Assembly (NCBI GenBank): GCA_947166165.1
Contig: CAMVDK010000187.1
Span: 1 to 6,138 of the forward strand
DNA: 6,138 bases
Reading direction: 5' to 3'
DNA from: an uncultured Porphyromonadaceae bacterium
GTDB lineage: Bacteria > Bacteroidota > Bacteroidia > Bacteroidales > Muribaculaceae
Below, in pieces: positions 1 through 4,688 of this stretch. Position numbers and translations under genes: made by a program. The stretch's first letter is position 1, and each line of letters opens with the position of its first letter. The notes beneath the pieces are model-generated. The model was not told the DNA's origin, did no database searches, and saw only the letters and a list, made by a program, of their open reading frames with translations.

Positions 1-79
1 GAGCAGCTATGCCAGAGCCTCGGCATATAGTGCCCGGATTGGAGGTTTCTTTATTCAATCATTATCATTTGTTAAAAAC

Positions 80-87
80 GGGGGGGG
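80..87. repeat. G8 homopolymer tract upstream of promoter
   Basis: Eight consecutive G residues lie two bases upstream of the -33 element of the promoter of the secreted protein gene, in otherwise AT-rich DNA. A homopolymer of this length can vary by slippage, so it could alter promoter activity, but it lies outside the -33/-7 spacer and any effect is inferred. Confidence 0.6.
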
Positions 88-89
88 TA

Positions 90-120
90 TTTGGAGATTC
101 AATAATTATTTGTATATTTG
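90..120 (+). promoter_or_regulatory. Bacteroidetes-type promoter of the secreted dockerin-like protein gene
   Basis: TTTG at 90-93 and TATATTTG at 113-120 are separated by 19 nt, an exact fit to the Bacteroidetes housekeeping consensus (TTTG, 19-21 nt, TAnnTTTG). Transcription would start near 127, about 30 nt before the ATG at 158. This argues against the in-frame ATG at 110, which lies inside the promoter. Confidence 0.75.
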
Positions 121-157
121 CAACATCATTCTATCAACTTTCAAACATTATATGATT

Positions 158-1009
158 ATGAAAAAACTCTACATTCTGATCACGGCCCTGCTTGGCGTGC
201 TCGGCAGCCAGGCGCAGACGTCCGACGACTATGTGCCTCTGGTGCGCGAAGGCGTGCGATGGGTGTATCTCTACAGCGATGTGACGGCATCGAGCAACGA
301 AGATGATATCATCTTTAAAGGGCAAGGCGACTATGCCTACTTCATGGAATTCCGCGGCGACACGGTGATCAACGACATCACCTACAAGAAACTCTATCTC
401 AGCATGAGCCGCAACTTCGACGAGTGGCATTTAACGCCCATAGCCTACATGCGCGAAGAGAACAAGCGTGTGCTGGGCTTCGACGCCAACAACATCGCAG
501 ACGGTGAGAACGTCTACTACGACTTCGGCGACATGGCGGCCTTTGCACAGGAGATTTACGAAATGAACCCCTATTGGTACGAAAGTCCATTTACCGTCAC
601 CCCGTTCACCGTGACGGTGGCCGGACAACCGCGCAACGCCTACAAAATCGACAACGGATGGGACTACTCGTTGGTGATCGAGGGCATTGGCAACGACACG
701 AACAACATGCTGTCGTTCGGCCCGTTGAGCGGCATACCCACCTGCATCTGCCCCATTCCGCTGGGTCTGGCGCAAGTCGAGGACCTTGAGGGCAACATCC
801 TCTACCGTGGACGCTACAGCTATGGTCCCTACACGGGCAAGGGCAGCATCGCATTGGTGAACAAGATCATCAATGTGATACTCGGCCATGAGGTGTTCAG
901 CCACCATTACGACTTTCCGTGCACCAACGACTGCGATGTGAACGCCGACTACGTGGTCGACATCAACGACGTGAACGAAATCATCGCCCGCATCTTGAAC
1001 GGCAACTGA
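158..1009 (+). CDS. Secreted protein of unknown function with C-terminal dockerin/EF-hand-like motif
   Basis: A 283-aa protein. Residues 1-20 form a Sec signal peptide (MKK, hydrophobic core, cleavage near SQAQ-TSDD). No lipobox cysteine is visible at the cleavage site, so it is probably periplasmic or exported rather than a lipoprotein. The middle (about 25-225) is rich in aromatic and beta-type residues and begins with a YVPLVREGVRWVY stretch of the kind found in many Bacteroidales secreted hypothetical proteins; I cannot assign an activity to it. Residues 260-271 read D-V-N-A-D-Y-V-V-D-I-N-D, matching a calcium loop with ligands at positions 1, 3, 5, 9 and 12 (D260, N262, D264, D268, D271), followed by a helix (VNEIIARIL) as in type I dockerin repeats. 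A possible partner helix, ALVNKIINVIL, lies at 232-242 without a clear loop before it. The start at 158 is chosen because it gives the signal peptide and lies downstream of the promoter. It appears to be a single-gene unit closed by the hairpin at 1034-1074. Confidence 0.8.
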   Translation: MKKLYILITALLGVLGSQAQTSDDYVPLVREGVRWVYLYSDVTASSNEDDIIFKGQGDYAYFMEFRGDTVINDITYKKLYLSMSRNFDEWHLTPIAYMREENKRVLGFDANNIADGENVYYDFGDMAAFAQEIYEMNPYWYESPFTVTPFTVTVAGQPRNAYKIDNGWDYSLVIEGIGNDTNNMLSFGPLSGIPTCICPIPLGLAQVEDLEGNILYRGRYSYGPYTGKGSIALVNKIINVILGHEVFSHHYDFPCTNDCDVNADYVVDINDVNEIIARILNGN

Positions 1010-1033
1010 CGCCCATCGCGGCCATCATCACGA

Positions 1034-1074
1034 AAAAGCGGGACAAAAACCTCCGACCCTATTGTCCCGCTTTT
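1034..1074 (+). terminator. Hairpin terminator after the dockerin-like protein gene
   Basis: A perfect 13-bp stem, 1034-1046 against 1062-1074 (AAAAGCGGGACAA with its complement), encloses a 15-nt loop. The T4 at the 3' end and A-run at the 5' end suit an intrinsic terminator, perhaps in both directions. It starts 25 nt after the stop codon at 1009. It also occupies the position of the variable hairpin that precedes each unit of the repeat array downstream. Confidence 0.7.
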
Positions 1075-1143
1075 GCGCTCGGTTTGCACTAATGTTGCGC
1101 TTCGCGCGAAATTAGGCTGCGTTTCGGAAAAATCAAAGCAAGC

Positions 1144-1175
1144 TTTGCTTTTTCGCTCAACTTGCACTAATTTTG
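1144..1175 (+). promoter_or_regulatory. Promoter-like element in repeat unit 2
   Basis: TTTG at 1144-1147 and TAATTTTG at 1168-1175 are 20 nt apart, a full match to the Bacteroidetes promoter consensus. It points toward the GlmU-like gene, with more repeat hairpins in between. The -33 element lies in the right arm of one hairpin and the -7 element in the left arm of the next. Activity is inferred. A weaker version (CTTG at 1229-1232, TAATGTTG at 1252-1259, 19 nt spacing) occurs in unit 3; unit 1 lacks a -33 match. Confidence 0.45.
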
Positions 1176-1292
1176 CCTCAAAATTGGCGAAATTAGGCGG
1201 CACCTCGGCAAAAAAGCAAGCGAGCTTGCTTGTTTTGCGCTCGGTTTGCACTAATGTTGAGGGCTTCGCCCTCGAAATTAGGCTGCGTTTCA

Positions 1293-1354
1293 GCAATGGC
1301 AAGAAAATCGGCAATTCAAAAAAGCTTTTTTGCTTGCCGTTTTCTTGCCATTGC
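1293..1354. other. Long interrupted hairpin overlapping the -33 element of the GlmU-like gene promoter
   Basis: A 15-bp outer stem pairs 1293-1307 with 1340-1354 (GCAATGGCAAGAAAA and its complement). After one bulged T at 1308, a 6-bp stem pairs 1309-1314 with 1334-1339 (CGGCAA/TTGCCG), and an AAAAAAGCTTTTTT palindrome caps it at 1318-1331. The right arm contains the CTTG -33 element at 1344-1347, so a cruciform or a protein binding the palindrome could affect transcription of the gene at 1401. RNA from upstream promoters would also carry the hairpin. Confidence 0.65.
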
Positions 1355-1375
1355 GCTCAACTTGCACTAATTTTG
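1344..1375 (+). promoter_or_regulatory. Promoter of the GlmU-like gene and trpS, formed by repeat unit 4
   Basis: CTTG at 1344-1347 and TAATTTTG at 1368-1375 are 20 nt apart, matching the Bacteroidetes promoter pattern. The predicted start near 1382 leaves a leader of about 19 nt before the ATG at 1401. The core is identical to the unit-2 copy at 1154-1176. Confidence 0.7.
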
Positions 1376-1400
1376 CAGCCGAATTGATAATGACTATGAG

Positions 1401-2585
1401 ATGAAGCGCAATATCATCATCTTCGACGACACCGATGTGCGGCGACACTTGCTGCCGCTCACCTATACGCGCCCCACCGCGCTGCTGCGCGTGGGTATCA
1501 CCACCATCGACGAGAAGTGGCGGGCGATGCTTGGCGAGGCCACCTACAGCTATTTGACTGTTCCCTACCTGAAGAAGAAATTCCCGCTTCACGCCCGCCG
1601 CGACAACCTGCTCGTGGCCGGGCACGTGATCCCGACCCCGGAACTGGCCGCCCAGGCGCTGGCGCTGCAACACGGCGAGGCACTGATGACCGGCGAGACG
1701 CTCATCGCCTTCAACGGCAGCGCCCACGACTTCGACGACCGCCACTACAGCAGCGTGGTCTACGCCGCCAAGCCGCCCAGGGTGCTGCGCAGCCTGCCGG
1801 ACATCTTCGAGCTGAACGGCGAGGCACTCGCGGCCGACTTCGCCCGCCTGACGCAGGGGCGGGAGTCGCAACCGCTGTCGGACACCAACGTCGTTGTCGG
1901 CGACCGCGGCCGCATCTTCGTGGAGCCGGGGGCGAGCGTGGAGGGGGCCTTTCTCAACACCACGCAAGGCCCCATCTACATCGGCCGCGACGTGGAGGTG
2001 ATGGAGGGGGCCTGCATCCGCGCCCCGTTTGCCGCCTGCCACGACGCCAAGGTGCGCATGGGCTGCAAGGTGTATGGCGCCACCACGCTGGGTCCGCACT
2101 GCAAGATTGGCGGCGAGGTGGAGAACACTGTGATGATTGGTTACAGCAACAAGGCGCACGACGGCTTCCTGGGCGATGCGGTGATTGGCGAGTGGTGCAA
2201 CCTGGGCGGCGGCACCACGGCCAGCAACCTGAAGAACGACTACAGCGAAATCAAGCTGTGGGACTACCCTGCCCAGCGCTTCATGCGCACGGGTCTGCAG
2301 TTCTGCGGCCTGATCATGGGTGACCACAGCAAGACGGGCGTGAACTGCATGATCAACACCGCCACGGTACTCGGCGTGGGCGTGAACGTGCACGGAGCGG
2401 GATTCCCGCGCAACTTCGTGGCTTCGTTCCAGGAGGGCAGTGCCTCGGCGGGCTTCAAGAATGTGCCACTGCCGGCCTTCTTCGCCATCGCCGAACGCGT
2501 GATGGCGCGCCGCGGCATCGAGCTCACCGACGCCGACCGCGAAATCTTCACCGCCATCTACAACATCAGCGACCGCTACAAGTGA
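1401..2585 (+). CDS. GlmU-family putative sugar nucleotidyltransferase/acetyltransferase
   Basis: A 394-aa protein resembling the alternative GlmU-type proteins of Bacteroidetes, thought to act as UDP-GlcNAc diphosphorylase and glucosamine-1-phosphate N-acetyltransferase in the cytoplasm, supplying UDP-GlcNAc for peptidoglycan and surface polysaccharide. The N-terminus (MKRNIIIFDDTDVRRHLLPLTYTRPTALLRVG) replaces the classical GlmU start and lacks the usual G-x-G-T-R-M nucleotide-binding signature. Residues about 162-345 contain hexapeptide-type repeats of a left-handed beta-helix (for example IYIGRDVEVMEGACI, LGPHCKIGGEVENTVMIG, NLGGGTTASNLKNDYSEIKLW, MGDHSKTGVNCMINTATVLG). The NLGGGT-to-N stretch resembles the acetyltransferase active-site region of GlmU. 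The start at 1401 follows the promoter at 1344-1375; there is no clear Shine-Dalgarno, as is usual in this phylum. trpS follows after 52 nt without an obvious promoter, so the two are probably co-transcribed. The family assignment is firm; the exact reaction is inferred. Confidence 0.85.
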   Translation: MKRNIIIFDDTDVRRHLLPLTYTRPTALLRVGITTIDEKWRAMLGEATYSYLTVPYLKKKFPLHARRDNLLVAGHVIPTPELAAQALALQHGEALMTGETLIAFNGSAHDFDDRHYSSVVYAAKPPRVLRSLPDIFELNGEALAADFARLTQGRESQPLSDTNVVVGDRGRIFVEPGASVEGAFLNTTQGPIYIGRDVEVMEGACIRAPFAACHDAKVRMGCKVYGATTLGPHCKIGGEVENTVMIGYSNKAHDGFLGDAVIGEWCNLGGGTTASNLKNDYSEIKLWDYPAQRFMRTGLQFCGLIMGDHSKTGVNCMINTATVLGVGVNVHGAGFPRNFVASFQEGSASAGFKNVPLPAFFAIAERVMARRGIELTDADREIFTAIYNISDRYK

Positions 2586-2637
2586 GGCCGCGCCAATGTC
2601 ATCCAACATAATCAGCGAAACATCACAAATCAGAAAT

Positions 2638-3624
2638 ATGGAAAAAGTAGTCAGTGGAATCCGCCCGACGGGCAACCTGCACCTGGGCAATTACTTCGGC
2701 GCCGTGCGCAGTTTCGTGAAAATGCAGGACGAGTACGACTGCATGTTCTTCATCGCCGACTGGCACTCGCTCACCACCCACCCCAAGCCGGGCGACATCC
2801 AGCAGAGCGCGCGCACCATTCTGGCCGAATACCTGGCCTGCGGCATCGACCCCAAGAAGGCCCCCATCTATGTGCAGAGCGACGTGCCCGAGACGCTGGA
2901 GCTGTACCTGTATCTGAACATGAACATGTATCTTGGCGAGCTCGAGCGCGTGACCACCTTCAAGGAGAAGGCCCGCAAGCAGCCCGACAACGTGAACGCC
3001 GGCCTGCTCACCTACCCCACCCTCATGGCTGCCGACATCCTGCAGCACCGCGCCGCCAAGGTGCCCGTGGGCAAGGACCAGGAGCAGAATATGGAGCAGG
3101 CCCGCAAGTGCGCCCGGCGGTTCAACAACATCTACGGCGTGGACTTCTTCCCCGAGCCGCAGAACTTCTACTTCAGCGACCAGGCCATCAAGATTCCCGG
3201 CCTCGACGGCAGCGGCAAGATGGGCAAGAGCGAAGGCAACTGCATCTACCTGCGCGACGACGACAAGACCATCCGCAAGAAGGTGATGAAGGCCGTGACC
3301 GACGCCGGCCCGCAGGAGCCCAACAGCCCGCGCCCCGAGGTGATTGAGAACCTGTTCACCTTCCTGCGCATCGTGAGCTCGCCGGAGGTGTATGCCCACT
3401 TCGACGCGCAGTGGAACGACTGCACGCTGCGCTACGGCGACCTGAAGAAGCAGATTGCCGAGGACCTGTGCGCCATGGTGGCCCCCATCCGCGAGCGCAT
3501 CGAGGCCTTCAGTGCCGACGTCGACCTGCTCGACCGCATCGCCCGCGAGGGCGCCGAGGTGGCCCGCGCCAGCGCAGCCGCCACGGTGCGAGAGGTGAGG
3601 AAAATTATTGGATTCAGGGTTTAG
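2638..3624 (+). CDS. trpS: Tryptophanyl-tRNA synthetase
   Basis: A 328-aa cytoplasmic class Ic aminoacyl-tRNA synthetase that activates tryptophan with ATP and charges tRNA-Trp. The length matches the bacterial family. It opens with EKVVSGIRPTGNLHLGNYFGA, in which TGNLHLGN (residues 11-18) is the HIGH-type ATP-binding motif. The second class I signature appears as KMGKS at 194-198 in GSGKMGKSEGN. Other family hallmarks include FFIADWHSLT (37-46), a GLLTYPTLMAADIL block (122-135) for tryptophan and dimer contacts, and VPVGKDQEQ (142-150). An in-frame ATG at 2596 would add 14 residues, but the protein conserved in the family starts at 2638 (MEKVVSG). It probably belongs to a transcription unit with the GlmU-like gene upstream, and ends before a repeat tract and a strong terminator at 3704-3743. 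Confidence 0.96.
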   Translation: MEKVVSGIRPTGNLHLGNYFGAVRSFVKMQDEYDCMFFIADWHSLTTHPKPGDIQQSARTILAEYLACGIDPKKAPIYVQSDVPETLELYLYLNMNMYLGELERVTTFKEKARKQPDNVNAGLLTYPTLMAADILQHRAAKVPVGKDQEQNMEQARKCARRFNNIYGVDFFPEPQNFYFSDQAIKIPGLDGSGKMGKSEGNCIYLRDDDKTIRKKVMKAVTDAGPQEPNSPRPEVIENLFTFLRIVSSPEVYAHFDAQWNDCTLRYGDLKKQIAEDLCAMVAPIRERIEAFSADVDLLDRIAREGAEVARASAAATVREVRKIIGFRV

Positions 3625-3627
3625 GAT

Positions 3628-3705
3628 TCTGGTGGGGCTGGCTTTGCTGGCTCCACTGGTTTTACTAGTTATACTAGTTTTACTAGTTCCACTAGTTTTT
3701 CTAGC
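3628..3705. repeat. Degenerate 9-bp tandem repeat (ACTAGTTTT type), about 8.7 copies
   Basis: Starting 4 nt after the trpS stop codon, the DNA follows a 9-bp period: TCTGGTGGG, GCTGGCTTT, GCTGGCTCC, ACTGGTTTT, ACTAGTTAT, ACTAGTTTT, ACTAGTTCC, ACTAGTTTT and a partial TCTAGC. The core ACTAGT is itself a palindrome. The copies nearest trpS are GC-rich and the distal ones AT-rich, so the array decays along its length. It lies between the trpS stop and the terminator and codes for nothing convincing. Confidence 0.8.
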
Positions 3706-3743
3706 AAAAATCAGCCGCGATGAATATCGCGGCTGATTTTTGC
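3704..3743. terminator. Bidirectional terminator between trpS and tRNA-Val
   Basis: A perfect 18-bp stem, 3704-3721 against 3726-3743, has a GAAT loop. The GC-rich core ATCAGCCGCGAT is flanked by A5 on one side and T5 on the other, so it makes an intrinsic terminator on both strands. It ends trpS transcription on the plus strand and, 1 nt past the tRNA 3' end, tRNA transcription on the minus strand. Confidence 0.9.
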
Positions 3744-3744
3744 C

Positions 3745-3822
3745 TGGTAGGAACGATCGGGCTCGAACCGATGACCTCCGCAATGTGACTGCGGCGCTCT
3801 AAACCAACTGGGCTACGCTCCT
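3745..3822 (-). tRNA. tRNA-Val (anticodon CAC)
   Basis: A 78-nt tRNA gene including an encoded CCA (3745-3747). On the minus strand the acceptor stem AGGAGCG pairs with CGTTCCT (one G-T wobble). The anticodon stem CCGCA/TGCGG holds the loop GTCACAT, giving anticodon CAC, which reads the valine codon GUG; GTG is common in the neighbouring genes. The T arm is ATCGG-TTCGAGC-CCGAT and the variable loop is AGGTC. The D stem GCCC/GAGC contains a C12-A23 mismatch, and position 32 is G rather than the usual pyrimidine. It has its own promoter upstream and a terminator just downstream. Confidence 0.93.
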
Positions 3823-3838
3823 GTCCTATTTGCGGGTG

Positions 3839-3870
3839 CAAAGTTACTGCCAATATTTGGACTGACCAAA
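3839..3870 (-). promoter_or_regulatory. Promoter of tRNA-Val
   Basis: Read on the minus strand, TTTG (3870-3867) and TAACTTTG (3846-3839) are separated by exactly 20 nt, a perfect match to the Bacteroidetes consensus. Transcription would start about 10 nt before the mature tRNA 5' end at 3822. The promoter fills the space between the amidase stop codon and the tRNA. Confidence 0.8.
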
Positions 3871-3887
3871 TTTTTCGGCAAAAAAAA

Positions 3888-4289
3888 TCAAAAATTTTCT
3901 TTTTGCACATCGAAGCAGGGACACGCTTTGCGTGCGAACTCGTTGTGTCCGTGCACACTAGCAGCCGGGAAACGGCGGCGCAGCTGCCTGACGAGTGCTC
4001 GCAGCGCTTGCCGCTGCCGCTCGGTGCGCGTGTCGGCCGGGCGGCCCTGCACGTCGAGTCCGCCCACGTAGCACACGCCTATGCTGCGGGCGTTGTGGCC
4101 CAGGCAGTGCGCGCCAGGCTGGCTCTCGGGCCGCCCGGCCATCACCGTGCCGTCGAGGGCCACCACGTAGTGATAGCCCACATCGGCAAATCCTCGCGCC
4201 AGGTGCCAGCGCCTGATGTCCTCCACAGTCACCTTCCTGCCCGCCGGCGTGGCCGTGCAGTGGATGATGATTTCATCGATGGTCCGCAT
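3888..4289 (-). CDS. T7-lysozyme-type N-acetylmuramoyl-L-alanine amidase
   Basis: A 133-aa zinc amidase (Amidase_2 fold) expected to cut the bond between N-acetylmuramic acid and L-alanine in peptidoglycan. Its sequence tracks phage T7 lysozyme closely: IIHCTAT (zinc ligand H10), RRWHLARGFADVGYHYVV (catalytic-type Tyr 39 in GYH), DGTVMAGRP, NARSIGVCYVGG, and a C-terminal HNEFARKACPCFDV in which H115 and C123, eight residues apart, match the other two zinc ligands, with a lysine just before (K121). It is as compact as the T7 enzyme. No signal peptide is visible, so export would need a partner or lysis. An upstream in-frame ATG at 4331 is possible, but the family alignment supports MRTIDEIIIH at 4289. 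Its first 17 nt overlap the end of the small membrane-protein gene, suggesting translational coupling. A T8 run (minus strand) follows the stop codon, without a strong stem. Confidence 0.9.
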   Translation of the reverse strand: MRTIDEIIIHCTATPAGRKVTVEDIRRWHLARGFADVGYHYVVALDGTVMAGRPESQPGAHCLGHNARSIGVCYVGGLDVQGRPADTRTERQRQALRALVRQLRRRFPAASVHGHNEFARKACPCFDVQKENF

Positions 4290-4530
4290 GGCTCGCGAGG
4301 GTTTGCTGCAACTGGTCGAAACGCCGGTCAATCTCCTGGCTCTTGCTCCGCGCGAAGGTGCTCAGGCCGAACACGCCGCTGGCAAAGCCCACCGCCTCGC
4401 CCACAAAGGTGAGCACGGTGGAGTGCACCAGGTGGAGCATCACAAACGAGGCTATCGCCAGCCTGATGCTCACGGCAATCATGGCCAGCGCCGAGGCATA
4501 CTGGAGGCGGTCTTTGGTGTCGTGTGTCAT
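4273..4530 (-). CDS. Small two-helix membrane protein, possible holin-like partner of the amidase
   Basis: An 85-aa protein I do not recognise as a named family. It has a short charged N-terminus (MTHDTKDRLQ), two hydrophobic segments (about 12-35, containing one Arg, and 38-60, rich in Gly and Ala) and a charged tail (61-85; RSKSQEIDRRFDQLQQTL) that could form a short helix or coiled coil. A two-helix protein with a hydrophilic tail directly before and overlapping an unsecreted amidase has the layout of a holin-endolysin pair. That function is inferred from topology and context only; it could equally be another inner-membrane protein. It is the first gene after its own promoter and shares 17 nt with the amidase gene. 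Confidence 0.7.
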   Translation of the reverse strand: MTHDTKDRLQYASALAMIAVSIRLAIASFVMLHLVHSTVLTFVGEAVGFASGVFGLSTFARSKSQEIDRRFDQLQQTLASHADHR

Positions 4531-4550
4531 GGCAATCGTGTTTTTTCCGG

Positions 4551-4583
4551 CAAAATTAGCCCTCCGCGCACCTGGGGGGCAAG
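4551..4583 (-). promoter_or_regulatory. Promoter of the membrane protein/amidase unit
   Basis: On the minus strand, CTTG (4583-4580) and TAATTTTG (4558-4551) are 21 nt apart, a near-consensus Bacteroidetes promoter. The predicted start near 4544 leaves a leader of only about 14 nt before the ATG at 4530. It stands back to back with the plus-strand promoter at 4627-4657. Confidence 0.6.
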
Positions 4584-4626
4584 GTCAACCACATGGGCCG
4601 ACCGGTGCAAAAATCGTGGGCCATCC

Positions 4627-4657
4627 TTTGCAGGTTATCTATAATTTCGTAACTTTG
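4627..4657 (+). promoter_or_regulatory. Promoter of the small membrane protein-xth-tatD operon
   Basis: TTTG at 4627-4630 and TAACTTTG at 4650-4657 are 19 nt apart, an exact match to the Bacteroidetes consensus. Transcription would begin near 4664, about 25 nt before the ATG at 4689. No further promoter is seen before xth or tatD. Confidence 0.8.
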
Positions 4658-4688
4658 CGGCCGGTAACAAGAAATAAACATCACTATT

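Larger units (their letters stand above)
1034..1376. repeat. Array of alternating hairpins and promoter-like repeats (four units)
   Basis: This fills the 391-nt gap between genes. Four units occur in an A-B-A-B order. A cores (GCGCTCGG, then TTTGCACTAATGTTG) lie at 1075-1097 and 1237-1259, identical over 27 nt if the preceding TTTT is counted. B cores (CGCTCAAC, then TTGCACTAATTTTGC) lie at 1154-1176 and 1354-1376 and are identical over 23 nt. A second shared motif, CGAAATTAGGCTGCGTTTC, is identical at 1107-1125 and 1273-1291, with a shorter version (CGAAATTAGGC) at 1188-1198. Each core is preceded by a hairpin of different sequence (1034-1074, 1135-1151, 1208-1238, 1293-1354), and the first three are followed by a second hairpin (1089-1115, 1167-1196, 1251-1281). 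Stem sequences differ between units while pairing is kept. No convincing coding sequence is present. The function is unknown; the last unit serves as a promoter. Confidence 0.8.

Noticed and set aside
8..27. Small hairpin TATGCC/GGCATA near the left edge, possibly a terminator of an upstream gene
   Set aside because: Only 6 bp with an 8-nt loop and no following T-tract; too weak to call without the sequence to the left.
949..1314. A 121-codon minus-strand open frame across the array and the end of the dockerin-like gene
   Set aside because: Same repeat-driven translation (LVQTERK recurring) and antisense overlap with a real gene; no promoter seen.
1034..1376. CRISPR array
   Set aside because: Only four units of two alternating types with irregular spacing, and the intervening DNA forms hairpins rather than unique spacers.
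1073..1387. A 104-codon plus-strand open frame crossing the repeat array
   Set aside because: Its translation repeats RSVCTNV/RSTCTNF only because the DNA cores repeat; it contains the hairpins and promoters, and has no promoter or domain of its own. Such frames are likely to be annotated as hypothetical proteins by mistake.
1290..2690. A 466-codon minus-strand open frame opposite the GlmU-like gene
   Set aside because: It is rich in Ala, Val, His and Arg as expected for the antisense of a high-GC gene, and the plus strand encodes a recognisable family.
2623..3783. A 386-codon minus-strand open frame opposite trpS
   Set aside because: Antisense shadow of a certain trpS; its TSK/TSG tripeptide run merely reflects the 9-bp repeat.
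3903..4412. Plus-strand open frames opposite the amidase and membrane protein genes
   Set aside because: The minus strand encodes a clear T7-type amidase with zinc ligands and has a matching promoter; the plus-strand products have no recognisable features.
3745..4583. tRNA plus lysis-like genes as a prophage or integrative element end
   Set aside because: No integrase, no duplicated tRNA 3' end or other direct repeat was seen, and both flanks are housekeeping genes.
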